Below, piece by piece: positions 49,431 to 62,520 of a stretch of DNA of 64,000 bases. The notes below the pieces were generated by a model that worked only from the letters and a program-made list of their open reading frames with translations, did no database searches and had not been told where the DNA came from. This DNA comes from Sinonovacula constricta (Eukaryota; Mollusca; Bivalvia; Cardiida; Solecurtidae): assembly GCA_007844125.1 (NCBI GenBank), contig CM017569.1:6376964-6440963 (forward strand). Direction: 5' to 3'. Numbering within the stretch: position 1 is the first letter of the stretch; each line of letters opens with the position of its first letter. A program made the position numbers and the translations under genes.

Positions 49431-49700
49431 ATAATTACAATAAGATACAATATTTGAATAAAAATGTTTAAGTGCTGACGTTTTAGATTAGTTATTTCGC
49501 CGTTTAAAGAAAGTACAACTTAAGCTGCGCAATAGCTAAGTTAAATTTATTTCTGTCCAGAAACGAGTGTAACTACTAAAGTAATGGCCTTCGATATAAC
49601 ATGAAAGAAAGAAAAATCCTGTTTGCTTGATTAACCTATTAATGTTAAAAAATATATTGTTTAATTATCAAAGGTAATGATGTAAGCCTTTTGATACGTG

Positions 49701-49781
49701 AATACGACAGACATGGATACGGGAGACATGGATACGAGAGACATGGATACGACAGACATGGATATGACAAACATGGATACG
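49701..49781 (+). repeat. 15-bp minisatellite
   Basis: Five units of (G)ACATGGATACGACA with a 15-bp period start at 49711, 49726, 49741, 49756 and 49771, with single-base differences. Because the period is a multiple of three, the frame across it encodes RHGY(D/G/E) pentapeptides. The frame ends in ordinary AT-rich sequence at 49879. Confidence 0.88.
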
Positions 49782-51089
49782 TACACCCTTGCACCATTTC
49801 AGTTCTATTATTTATACGTAAATTGTTTTATTTTTTTATCGAAAAAACAGATTACATAAAAGAAGAAATGTTTCTATGAGAAAACATAACAGGAAGTTAT
49901 CATTCACGAACTGGTCTTGTTTTTGTGAAAGAAAAAGTGTAATCACAAAGCAATCAACTGTTATAACGTGAAACTTTAGTACAATTAGGTGTAACATCCT
50001 TACACAATACAAAATTTGTATATGTTTGTGCTTTTTAAATAGTCATAAGTATCACAGTAAGGCATATGATATATAATTTAACATGCATGTGAACAACATA
50101 ATGCCTAAATGACAAATTGCACATGTTAAATATAAATGTGGGTATTTATGTTGAGCAGTATTCATTATATATCTTGCTGTATAAAACTTTATCAATAAGA
50201 TAAGACCATTTTCATTTATGAATATCTCTTGTCACATCAACCAAACTTAGCCCTTCACGTCAATGATATATTTCTATAGGCAAAGTAAGTTTACTTTCGA
50301 CATGACATAAAAGACTAATACTGACACTGAAATTGTGTCTTTTGATCTATTCTTGTTATAAGCTGCGTTAATATTATTCTTGTCATGTCTTTATTGCATT
50401 TTTGTGATTAATTAGAATGATTTCACACAAACAACATTTTCGAATTTAATGACATATACTTTATTCACGACGACCAGACAGACATGCCGATAAACCAAGA
50501 ATAGTCCATAAATGGCCATATTATATATGATACATTTACACTGTTTTTGCACATTTAAGAGTCCTTTTATTAATAACGCCTACGGTAATTTAATTTATTG
50601 CATGACGTTTTATGTCGCATTCCTAATTAAGTATATATTATAATCGTCTTCACTGTTTTATATGTGTATTCATATGGACGTATATCCATATGAGATAAAC
50701 AGGTTGCAAAAACACATTTTACACTTACTTACTAAAAGTCATTTGACTTTAAAAAAAGACACAAAAACATATGTCCTAAATAAGATGTTCAGAAAATAAA
50801 TAAACTATTTTTATATAAGCATTTATTTATCAAAAGTACCAATTAAAATAATACAAAATATGTAATCATATGCATTAAAAAGTGACAATAATCTTCCATA
50901 TAAAACAATAATATGCTGATAAATATTTTCGAAACCAACTAAAATTATCAAAGAAACATGATTTACTTTGGTAAAACTAAGCAAGTCTTTTATACCTTTT
51001 TATAAAATATAACCATGTTTAACGTGGTGTGTTTCAGTACACAAAGTTTGGATATCATTTTCACACCATACAATTTCTATGAATGCTTT

Positions 51090-51090
<1 letters not shown>
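49782..51090. other. AT-rich sequence; possible small duplication
   Basis: AGTGTAATCACAAAGCAATC ... ATAACGTGAAAC (49937-49975) resembles AGTGTAACTACTAAAGTAAT ... ATAACATGAAAG (49567-49607), about 365 bp apart. Otherwise nothing recognised. Confidence 0.35.

Positions 51091-51160
<70 letters not shown>
51091..51160 (+). repeat. (TAT)n microsatellite
   Basis: A perfect trinucleotide repeat of about 70 bases (23 units). Confidence 0.97.
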
Positions 51161-52820
51161 AGAGCATTCTGTCTGAATTAACCAAGTTGTTTTGGAAATA
51201 TTGAATAAAAAAGCACTTTGAGGTTAATGGACGATAATCTCCGTAACAGAACAAATCCTACTAGCCCTCGCTGAGCGTGTAGTTTGATTATGTGATAATG
51301 CATAATCGCAAAAAAAACAACAACTCTCTAAGTCAACAAGACATAGTTAAACAACCAAACAGATGATTCCTGTCTTCCATCAAATTATGTACATACTCTT
51401 TACCTTCAAATCTCTTTTTATGGTGTAGGCTGGTTGTAGGGTTTGAATTTTATTTAAAATTGCATGTTTGTGCGAAAAATCTTTCTTACAAAATGTTTTA
51501 AGCAATTTATAAATATTTATAATATTTGCAATATATTCACATTGTTATTGCAGTTGTTAACACTACAATTACAGAAAATAAACACGGAAATATTACAAGA
51601 AGGAAATCGCTTTGTTTGATATATTTAGAATTTATCTTCGGGACTTTATCAGTGAAAAACTCTTAAGGGTTCATATTTGTATTAAGGATGACTCATAGAA
51701 TGGCATAGAAAATAATAATGGAAGTGTTTATTTAATGAAGATTCGTTTTATCCTATTAGTTTCTGCAAGTAAACTTAGTACTTTTTCACCGAGATGATAA
51801 CTTAAAAGATAAATAGGAAAATAGAAATGTCCTATGAGAATAACATCTATTTAAATTTAAACTACCCCAAGAAAAAAACTGGTTTAATAAAACATAATAT
51901 ACCTTAGAATAGTTTTATGTCGTAATAAACATAGATTTATGTAAAGAGCAACGTTGTCTTACTGTCTTTTATTGAAAGGGTTTCACCAAACATTATGTTT
52001 TATATACAAATCACATTCATAATCTACGTAAAAGACAATGATTACATCATACACCATACAATGCAAGAATAAAATAGAAATAGAGTATGGTAAAGTATAA
52101 CATTAAAAATTAAACAGGTTATTTTTCATCTCATTGTGTTTTAGTAAACGACGAATGTGATAAAGGTATTTGACGGATGTATGATTCACATACAAACTTG
52201 GCAACCAAGTATATATATCTGTTAAACAAAACTTCTAAGTAACGATTTTAACAGTTCGACACCATGTAATATAGCTGTTTCGCGCGACAAAACACGAGCA
52301 TATGACCGTTAATATATTTTAATATATATCGTAATTCACACTAGACCCTTTTCTTTTTCAAATGATTCTCGAGCAGACTAAATGGATAGAAACGCAAAAT
52401 AATAGGCAAATTAAAGGAATTACGCTGGCAAGTTAAAATGTGTCAATCAATTGTTGATTATATGAATTAGGTTTTAAGAACTTAAAACAACCTTTATGAA
52501 ATGATATTAAAAGTAACAAAACACGTGCATATGATAAAATGCAATTAAAAATATTAAGTGAACAAACAATATAATACTCATGAAATTACATGCACCATAC
52601 GATATAAAAGAATAGAATATAATAATTTTTATTTTGAGTCGGCAAGATTTCATCAGGTAACATAAGCTCAAATAAGCTGTTACAAGACTTTTATGTATTA
52701 TAAAGATAATTTACCATAATAACTTTTTGTAAGTTTAACAAATCTGTAGGCCTTATTTTGCAGACAAATGGAGTATATACCATCCTAAAAAGAAATCTGA
52801 GTTTTTAAAGTATTGAAATC
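51161..52820. other. AT-rich sequence, no feature
   Basis: No exon or known repeat recognised. Confidence 0.4.
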
Positions 52821-52830
52821 TGTGTACTGT

Positions 52831-54548
52831 CTAGCAGTTTCTGTAAGTGTAATCCACAATACTGGTGCAACGAATATGAATAGGTAGACGTTTTGCGCTT
52901 TGCCAACAGTTCTTCATAAGGCATTTTGTAATCACCTTACACAAATCGTAAAACTCCTTGTCTATTTTGTATAGTCCTTTGTATTTGATTCTGAACAAAA
53001 ATGTCATGCTAAGGAGCAAGAAATAAAATTTGAGAGTGTAAATGTATGAAAAACCCAAGTCTACTAAAATGATGCAAATTTTAGCAATTCTTTTTAGAAT
53101 ATTCAACTGCATGACTGCTGTTTTACACAAGTTTTTTAGGATCAAACAACAATTCGAAATCAATATCAACACCACACAACTTTGCTACATCATCACAATC
53201 TATCGAGGTGTCGTCAATAACGAAAGTTGGGGACATGCTGTGTCTTTCCCTACAGCTATGACCTTGAATTTATCAGGGTTTGCCTGCATAGTATTGAAGC
53301 GGAGCCAGTCAATTAGTGTTTTGCTTTCGGATTGTAACGTAGACGTTAAAAGTTTGAGACAGAGCGGAACCAAGGATAAACCCTGTGGAACAGCTTTGAT
53401 AACATCAGCCCAGCTACTAATCGTTAAACCGATTTTTTCTTTCTATGACAGAAATAGCTTGATAAGAGTTTCACTGCGCTTTCGGACAGCCCATATGCAT
53501 AATACATGTATTTAGATAACAGAAATTTCATAAGGATAACAATAATAAGAGTTCGATAGATCCATAAGTATAGCTGCACCATAGTGGTTTTTGTCTTTTG
53601 TCACATTTCCAGTCCTCCAACAGGCTAAGTAGGTTGTTTGACATCCAAGATCTTTACGAAACGCACAAAGGACATGGTAGGATACTAACTGGTCTGTAAA
53701 TTGATTTGGCTGATGGGTCATTTTTCTTAAACATCGGAATTTCTTGTGCTTCAGATTAGATTGTGTTATTTACTAGAATTGTGGGATAAGTGCCCTGTTA
53801 AGTGTTGACAATTAAACTTTTACTATTTTACGAACAGAGACATCGATTACTTTCGAGAAAATACATGCTTTTTGGTGATATGTCTGTCCCCGATTTTAAT
53901 AAACTTGGGTGTGTTGCGGGATGAAAAGAACAGCATTTTCCAATATCTTTGCACGTTTACAAAATAGGAATTAAAACTGGTTGCTCCTTCTTCAGTATTC
54001 GAAATTGTCTTGTTGTTATCAGTAAGAATGATTTTCTGCTGATGTCCCATTGATTTCATTGAGAAAGAGGGTTTAGTTATTAGTCCAATTTGTAGAAATA
54101 CGCTCTACCTTCACACCGTTCAGTAAAATAGTTTCTGAAAGACTGTGCTTTTTTAATTCATTTACGTGGTTTCTTTTGATAGAAATACATTTAGAACAGA
54201 GGGTGAACAGTTTTTTTTATAAAACATGTCGGTTCTTTCATAATATTGTTGAGGTTGAATAATTCACAGAAGTTTAAAAGATATTTGCCTTTACTTTACA
54301 ATAAGTCACAATTCTAGCTCCAACAACAACATTGGTCAAACAGCGTCACGCAATTATCACAACATTTCTTCACGTTCTCGAAAAAGAACTACATGCACTT
54401 GGTGGTCGATACATATGAAGAAAACACCATTTACATTTGTCACTTCAAGGACTATATTTTCCAACTGGGAATGTTCTAGGGCAGTTCTTCTGGGTGGTAA
54501 TATCTGAGCGTACAAACATGTAGAAATATCATATAATGCATGCAGCAA
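52831..54548 (-). pseudogene. Non-LTR retrotransposon relic (endonuclease + reverse transcriptase)
   Basis: Fragments read in order on the minus strand. At 54357-54548, LEHSQLENIVLEVTNVNG plus FFICI resembles the C-terminal part of an APE-type endonuclease, with the usual YRPP lost. At 53847-54059, KIILTDNNKTISNTEE and FNSYFVNV match the linker before the polymerase. At 53512-53721, AFRKDLGCQTT and AAILMDLS match reverse-transcriptase blocks 2-3, with AFD replaced. At about 53215-53415, VIKAVPQGLSLVPLC (block 4) runs straight into TLIDWLRFNTMQANPDKFK (thumb side), so the YADD catalytic block is deleted. At 52831-53175, AVMQLNILKRIAK matches the post-polymerase region. Stops and frame changes separate the pieces. 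The composition fits the Jockey/CR1 group of LINEs. The plus-strand frame at 53042-53515 is its antisense shadow. Confidence 0.82.
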
Positions 54549-56505
54549 TGGTCCTTAACAATATAATAATATGCATATTTTTTCTTTTTTTTTAATAAAA
54601 TGTGCAGTAGATCTACTACTGTCAGTATAATGCTTGATAGTAAAGGTAATGTTGCTGTTATTGTTATGGTTAAGGTAATGTTGGTTTCTGAGTTTTTGTT
54701 AAAGAACTTTATTAGAACAAGTTTGTTATTAAGTATTATTTGATTTCTTTCCGCCTAAAGGCGAATTTATGTTGCTGTAGAAAATTTACTGCTATAGCAT
54801 AATTTGATCGGACATATCATATGCAACTTTTTAAATTCAAATTTAAATAATACTGAGTTATTTATATACTTGTGCATTTTACAATAAGCAGGACACCTTT
54901 CTTACAATTGGATTGGACGTCATCCGTCCATTTTATCATCAGAGAAACCTATACTTCCACAGAAAAGACACATTAAATTTACGCAGACACTTTCTCTATT
55001 TTGCAGACCTTGCTAATATCAACTCATTTACATAATTCCAAAAGACGTCACTCATAATAAAAATTATAATAACACCAGGCTGTGCTTGGTGCATAAATCA
55101 TATGGTGTTATAGGCAGATCAATGGGACTATCAAAGCTTGCTTTTATGTATTCTGTCAGGTTTAATTCATTCATATATCCCGACTTACAATATACACATA
55201 CACTTATTGCAAGTCCAGCTTTAAGCAGTGCTTTATGTTAGTTTGCAATGTCCATAACATTGAGTTTCAGACTTGTGCAAATGTATGCTTTTTCATTTAC
55301 AAAACTAAATAACTTAAACATGCCCAAAATTACATTTTAAATGCTAAATGTATATTTCTCGTTTTATACTTTCTTTTTGTAATTATATTTAACTCGATTC
55401 TGCACTAGAGATATGACACTTAACAATTTCCAGATGGTTTTCATCAGTTCATGCAGATTTCAATTCAACCGGTATGATATAAAGAATACTTGTTTATTGT
55501 GTAATTGAATATTTATAGACAGCTGTAAATTATGATTTAAATTTTAAATCCTAGTAAATTTAAGTTCAGGTTATCACACAATGCAATGTTGAAGGACAAT
55601 AATAAAGGAGTGTGCACGCCTAAATAAAAGATATTTCTATATTTTACGTTCTGTGCGACCCATGTTATTCTCTTCGACTCTTAAACATTAAGCAACACTT
55701 TATCCAAAATATCTATAAATGTTCGCTTACTTGTCTGAGCATTGGTCAAAATTAACTTTGTTCAGAAGTCTAAACAATTAGCAAATCAAATTGAAGACAA
55801 ACACATAAAGAAATATATCGTTGTCATATTTTCGACAGAACTGTAATTTTGTAGATGAATAATTTAAGATCTTCTGTTAGTGAAATATATTGCAAAATTC
55901 GCACATTGATGTAATGTCAGTAAAACAGTCATACCTATTGTTTGATGCGTGGAGGGTGGAATAAACAGATATACCGATTTGGTCTTTTGAAATGCATCAT
56001 CACCTCAAGTTGTAAATTTTGTTTTCTTGTTTGTTATACGTACCAATTTCTAAAGTATAACTGTCATTTTTATTCATAGGCTTTGCCAAAATACAACTTT
56101 CTGCAAAGTTAAGAAAAGATTACGTATGCTTAAAAAGAACCCATGACCGCTTATTAATATACTACTAAAATACAACATTTAGTTCTGTTAGCTCTTACAT
56201 GTAAACAGTAATACAAAAATGTATTTTTGAAGTGAAATTTAACATAGTCTGAGCTAAATTATGCCAATTGATACGACAGCGACAGATTTTTGAGTGGCAA
56301 TTATGTATTATAAATTGAATTACTGCCAATGAGGAGAAACGGTTTAACGACGACATATATCTTGGCCAGATATAGTCTCAAAAGGGACAATCGGGGAATT
56401 TTATAATTAAATCAGGTACTATGCGACGATTGAGAGGATTGCAAATTAGTCAAATACGACCCTAGACAAACCGAAAATATTAACCGACCCCTGGACTTTC
56501 CTTCT
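54549..56505. other. AT-rich sequence, no feature
   Basis: Nothing recognised except a small hairpin TGGACG-TCATC-CGTCCA near 54916. Confidence 0.4.
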
Positions 56506-56507
56506 CT

Positions 56508-56565
56508 AGTTTAGAAAGCGTCTAAGCTTCAGAAAACTGAGATATTGTTGGTAGAACATAAATAA
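56508..56565 (+). repeat. SINE-A 3' end remnant
   Basis: AGCGTCTAAGCTTCAG, AAAACTGAGATATTGTTGGT and AGAACATAAATAACCC correspond to ACCGTCTCCAG, ATAACTGAAATACTGTTGGT and GGGATGATTAACCC at the end of the SINE-A copy at 9259. The head and middle are not recognisable. Confidence 0.5.
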
Positions 56566-56937
56566 CCCCCATCTCACACACACATAACCCCTACCTCACA
56601 CACACATAACCCCCACCTCACACACACGTAATCCCCACCTCACACACACACACATATCCCCCACCTAACATACACATAATCCCCACCTCACACACACATA
56701 ATCCCCACCTCACACACACATAACCCCCCACCTCACACACACATAACCCCTACCTCACACACATAAACCCCTACCTCACACACACACATAAACCCCTACC
56801 TCACACACACATAATCCCCACCTCACACACACACATAACCGCCCCCCCCCCCCACACACACACAAAACCCCCACCTCATACACACACAGACACAAATGGT
56901 AGAACATAAATAGCCCCCACCCCACACACAGACAGAC
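56566..56937 (+). repeat. CA-rich minisatellite grown from a SINE-A tail
   Basis: About 16 imperfect units of ACATAACCCC(C/T)ACCTCACACAC, 20-25 bp each, with a C homopolymer near 56842. GGTAGAACATAAATAGCCCC reappears at 56898-56917, repeating the SINE-like start at 56550. The array is therefore bounded on both sides by copies of the same SINE-tail sequence. Confidence 0.85.
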
Positions 56938-59900
56938 TCAAAAAAGTTGTAAGTGATCTTAACGACTAAATTTAAAGTTTAATCATGTTGGTTTAAATGC
57001 TAAAATACAACAGAGGACTATGCGATTGTGACTTATTTCAAATATAAATAAATTACTTAAACGTTCTTCGTCAGAAGAATCATAGTGAAAACTTCTATAT
57101 TATTAACATTCCTCGCATTCCTCTATAGAAATGGAAATTGCTAATTAGCATTTAATGATATTGGATTTATTCTAAATTAAGCATAACGTGACTGTTTCAC
57201 CTTTTTACCGAGTCTCCGCTGAGAAAAACAATTAATTTGATAAGTAAAATGTGTGACCCATTCTTTCCACTTGGGAATCGTTAAATTTAAGCGGCAATGT
57301 ATATCAATAACTAAAAGTCCAGCGGTAATGCTTGTTTTCAGGGTATATATTTAACATTACAGTAAATTACTTCGGAATTACAACCCAATGTGAATAATAA
57401 TTTGCCAAAATGTATCGTATAAAAAGACCATATGTTTAGCAACAAACTACGATTATGGGCATGTCATCTAACTGATGCGTATATCTTGGTAGTAACCTTC
57501 AACGAGCACCCACGCTCGATCAATCAATATTTGCGAATGAGCAGGACATGATAAAAAAAACTGTTTCGATAGCTTACGTCGTAAATTCTCTTGCTTTGCA
57601 ACCCATTGAGAAAGCGTTGCGTATACTGCAGAAATGTCTACATGCTGTTTGGGTTATCGCCAGTTATGGGCACAGTTATCAATTATCAGTCATGGAGATA
57701 CAAGATATTTTACTTCGGCCGTTCAAACATCAAAAAATGTTATAATTAACAAATCAATTATGACCAAAATTGTTTTGATAACTTAAGCTCTCGAACCCTG
57801 TCACCTTCAAAATCATTTTATAATTTTGCACTTTTGAAGGTAAATAGCTAACCTCTAGTGAAGGTATTGTTACACAGTGTTACTGATACATTCGCTGCAC
57901 CTGTCTCTAACATGAGAATATAAAGAATTCGATACTGAAAATTTTGCAAACTTCTTACAAATGGCATTCTTTATTTCAGGTTAAGTTCAGGAACTGTTGA
58001 AATATTAAGTATTAAGGACAGTAGAAATCATCGTTTGAAGATGAACATGCGCATCTCAAATTATTTGCTCGGGTTGTTAATCATAATATATGATAATGCA
58101 TACTTTTGCAAGTATAAGCTATATGCAAAATATGTTTCTGTTTTAAAATGATACCCGAAGGTTTGCCTACATAAATACATGTAATATATGTATGTATACA
58201 GTATAAATTTGTCTCTTTGAGGGTTATCTGGGCATAATTCTACATGAACTTTTACTGTAATTAAAGCATACGACGATTTTGAACACTGTCTAAATGTCTG
58301 ACAATACGAATCATAAATAAGCTTGTCCAGTTTTTTTCAAATATTTAAGTAAGCAAAATAGAGATGTCTAATTAAAATAGATATCGACGTCACAACAAAT
58401 TACCCGTATGATGATAAACGCTTTATCAAAAATTAGTGGTGAAATGGTTTTTCTAAGTTTAAAAATAGCTAACCGTGGAGCGTGGCTCAGATAGAAAATA
58501 TATGTATAATAAATATATGATAATAATAATGACGAATGGAGTGTTATGATTCACATGAAGGACATCAATTAACAGCAGGTGGCGGAATCAATTACTGTAA
58601 CAATAACTCATTTCGATGTTTTAGAGAACATGTGTGTCGAAACTGGTGGATACAGCCTTTACTATAAATCATCAGTAAGTTTGTACTAAATACTTTTCAG
58701 GAAGGACTTTCGAGTTTTATATTATGTTACAGTTAAAGTAGTACCTTTCATTATTTGTGAACAAAATTAGTTATCATTATTAATTTAAATAGTGTTCTTT
58801 TTGAATTTCATATTAAGCGCAAATATTAAATTATAAACTTATCAAAAATAATACTTTTATGTCTTCATCATTTATGGTAAAAAGACATTTGTCAGTATCA
58901 TTTTAACATGTTTGAACTATGTGCCGTGTGGAGTTTATGTTTGCTGAATTGCTTTTGGTGCTAGTTTGTAGAACTGTCATAGATTTTTCTTCCATCTAAT
59001 TGTGGCATATATGTTAGCAACAATATATACCCCCGATTTACTGGTGACACGTTTTGCCAAAAACATGTTACTTTTTTGTTAAATTTACAAACAAATATCA
59101 TCATACATAATTAGCAAGAGACCAATGCTACAAAAATTAGTACCTATGTTTAAAATACAGTCTTGCTTCCAAAGATGTAGTATTTGATCGAAACATAGTT
59201 GTTTGTTGCCTATATGCTTTTTCTAACTTTATAAAGATTCATTTTCTATAAGAATAAAAACAACAGCATCATATTGTTTTGGGAAATAAATTATTCATTT
59301 CTCGGAAAATGTTGTTACTCAATATAAAATATTTTAACATATTTCGTCAATAATATGCTAAAAATGAAATATGCCAAAGTTAAACATGCAAGCTTTACTT
59401 CAAATTTAGGTCACTTCATCTAAGTACTAATTTGAAGATTTGATCAATGATACTATTATAAATATAATATATATACCAAACACTAAAACAACACCTATAT
59501 GAATACAATATGAAGCTATAAGACGGCAACAGATTTGAGAACTGTTAAATTGCTGTATAATATTAGTGTGGTTCAATAATTTTTTAAATTCGACATAGGA
59601 AACAAGATTCCCGCAAAACATCTGATTTGAACACGTTATAGAGGTGTATTTACTCTGAAGTGACGAAAATGGCATACATATATGGTTTCCGTCCTGATTG
59701 GATTATGACTTCCCTCGTTAAGCCGAATTTTATGTATTTCGCAACAAATGTGACACTTTAATTATGTTAACTGCAGACAAATTTTCCATTTTGGCCTTAA
59801 GCAGTCATGTGAGTACTTAAAATATTTACAAAAAATAACTAGGCTAGGGTCAAACTTAAATAATTTTTAAGTATATTTAAAAAGATTCAATTGTCAATTA

Positions 59901-60399
59901 AATGCTTTTTTACTTGAATTTAGTGTTTTTGTAAACATACACGTTCATACTTGTGATAGAAAGACGTTGAATATTCCGTTTATGTAAATCTTAGGAAACA
60001 CATGCAGTTCCTGTTGAAGTCGATCTTTTGCGCAGTTTTACCTAACCTCATGCTTTTAAATACATTTACAGTTAACATTTAATCATGCCAATTCGAAATA
60101 AAATTATGAATAACAATTAAACGCTCGTAAAGGCTTCGGGCTATTAACCTCAATAGATTTTAGGATTATTTTCGAAAGACGACAAGTCATAAATCGTACA
60201 TATATAAATACATTAAGTGCAAGTACATTACATCATCTGGTATATAACTTTTGCGACGTTCAATCGGTTTAAAGTCTCGCGACTTGCTTTAAAATTAAGC
60301 ACTAAAGAAATACACATTAAAAATATCACCATACATTTTTTTTAATTCTTTCGATTAAATTACACATTCATAACATATTTAATGAATTTGCATATATCA
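56938..60399. other. Long AT-rich stretch, one small hairpin
   Basis: Only ACCTTCAAAA (57803-57812) pairing with TTTTGAAGGT (57832-57841) stands out. Frames at 57548-57745 and 59427-59675 have no motif. Confidence 0.4.
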
Positions 60400-60417
60400 A
60401 ATAATAATAATAATAAT

Positions 60418-60493
<76 letters not shown>
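60400..60493 (+). repeat. (AAT)n microsatellite
   Basis: About 93 bases of AAT repeats with one interruption (AATTAT near 60415). The poly-leucine minus-strand frame at 60417-60602 is created by it. Confidence 0.97.
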
Positions 60494-61009
60494 GTATGCA
60501 GTGATGTGAATTTATACTCCATTGGAAGCCTTTTAAGGAAGCACCGTCAGTATATATATATATCGTAATAAATAAAATAAATGATATCACACACTTAGCC
60601 ATGTTGTTCAGAGTAGGACCGTATTCTTATTGCCTTAACGTTAATCATTTTCTACATTCTTTAATACAGAGAATTTTCCTCTTTGCTTCGTTTCGGCTGA
60701 AAGTAAAAATCATTTTATATTTTCATTATATTTTCTGTACACTTTTAGAAAACTAATGAAATAAACTTGAATGTGATTCGTTTTTTCTTGATAAAACTTG
60801 TCCAATGTCGTAAATAATAACGCTACACGATTTCAGCTTTCAAGGACTTAATATCTTTATGATATATTTTTCCTTTCTTTTGCTTGGTTAAATTGTAAAC
60901 TATAAAAAATTCACTGTATATGATAATATTTCGACGTTACATATATTTTATATTGAGTGATTTAAGTTATTCCTTTGTTAGTATATATAGTATTATAGTA
61001 TATATAGTT
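60494..61009. other. AT-rich sequence, no feature
   Basis: A short TATATATATATA run near 60550 and a duplicated AGTATATATAG near 60980-61005. Nothing else. Confidence 0.45.
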
Positions 61010-61420
61010 TGTTAGGTAGTCGAGGTTTTATACCATGTACATATTGTACTTAGTTTAATAGTCCGTTATAATTCGTGTTGTTTTGTCTTTAATTTTTGTT
61101 GTAAGTTCCTGATTCAAGTGCTTGCTACAAGATGTCTCACGTTGATTAATTTTTTTATTTATACTATTTGATGTGTGAGAAAAATCTTCAAGAAGTGCGA
61201 GGTTGGAGCGCTTCACAAACCAGGTTTAAGCACCCCTCATCATCCCTTTTGCTGATCGACCGTTCCAAGGCGGTTACTTTTAGTTTATTTTTTTTGTGTG
61301 TGATATCTGCATTCTGTGTTTTTCTTTTAGATTTTACATATATCATATATTCGGTATGCCTTTGTCTAGCGGTAATTAAATTTTAAAATATTTTAATTAT
61401 CATACAACCTTTTCTTATTT
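61010..61420 (+). repeat. R3 family, long copy
   Basis: It aligns with 18465-18850 along its length. The core reads AAGTGCGAGGTTGGAGCGCT, ACAAACCAGGTTTAAGCACC, CGACCGTTCCAAGGCGGTTA. The hairpin position holds ATCATC-CCTTTT-GCTGAT, where several paired bases differ from copy 18465 but still mostly pair. Confidence 0.75.
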
Positions 61421-61854
61421 TCCTATTCAAAACAAATAACATGGCCAGAAGCATATCTAAACGCTAAATAAGTTTTGTGTAAATGAATGATTATATAATT
61501 CATTATATATAATTTCATAATATAAATTACGAAATTAATCAGTGAGACACAATTTCTGTGTGGCGGTCGTAAAATCTTCCGGTACATGTAGTTAATGTTG
61601 TCATTTAATTAATTCTATACGGATTGCTATGTGTATTTTCCTTTGATGGACATTGGATTTTGGTACCTTAATTCCACCTACACATAAATAGTATGTTACA
61701 ATAATTCACAACTCTTTAGTCATTTCATTATTAATTTAAAAAAGTAATATCATATACCACCAAGAATCGTCTGAACTTCTACTTTAAAATATAAAATACC
61801 AAGCCCTCTTCAAAATACCATGACATATTTCTTTCAAAAGATCGATATTTTTCG

Positions 61855-61965
61855 TTGTTTGCATTTGAGAAACCCCTCAGAAAGTGCGAGGTTTGAGCTC
61901 TGTAAAAAGCACCCAATTCGGGCCCTGTTGCCGACGCACAGTTTCAAGGCATTGCGAATGATTAA
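61855..61965 (+). repeat. R3 family copy
   Basis: TTTGCATTTGAGAAACCCCT, AAGTGCGAGGTTTGAGCTCT, AAGCACCCAATTCGGGCCCT and GACGCACAGTTTCAAGGCA match the 27350-27460 copy with small deletions. It lies only about 450 bp after the previous copy. Confidence 0.68.
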
Positions 61966-62439
61966 GATAAAAAGTAGACTGTACCTGTCAATAAACGTTG
62001 TAAAAAGCTGCTCCTAAAACAAAAGGGCAACTAAATCTTAAGCAACGTAAAAAGTGTCAAGCAACAATCATTCTCTCGCACAAAAACGGCAAGACTATGC
62101 TTGTTGTCAATAATAAATTATAAGTGAAAAATAAAATGTATGAACAGTCTTTAAGCGTTTGTATAACGTATGTCAATTTAAATATTTAAATAGCACCCTC
62201 TACACGCTTCAAACTATAAAATGACATTTGTCATTAAATGTACATTTATTTCTTACATATATATAACTTAGCTTTAAACGAAATGGTTTTATGAAATGCA
62301 ATGATTTAATGATAGGTATGCTACCGATATTGGCTATTTTGATGGAATTGTCTAAACGATGTCTTTTATGTGAAGTGCAAGCCTGAACTATGTAGTTTTT
62401 TCGTTTGTAGTTTTGATATGATGTTTTAAACTGTTTTAG

Positions 62440-62520
62440 TTCCTCAGTTGACCGTTCCAAAGCTGTAATTGTTGGATTTTTTTCTGTTTATTTGATATCT
62501 CGTTACCATTTTCACACGTA
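62440..62520 (+). repeat. R3 family fragment
   Basis: TCAGTTGACCGTTCCAAAGC, TGTAATTGTTGGATTTTTTT and TTTGATATCT match the second half of the core only. Confidence 0.5.

Noticed and set aside
53042..53515. 157-codon plus-strand frame
   Set aside because: It is antisense to reverse-transcriptase blocks of the minus-strand LINE relic.
60417..60602. Poly-leucine minus-strand frame
   Set aside because: Produced by the (AAT)n microsatellite.
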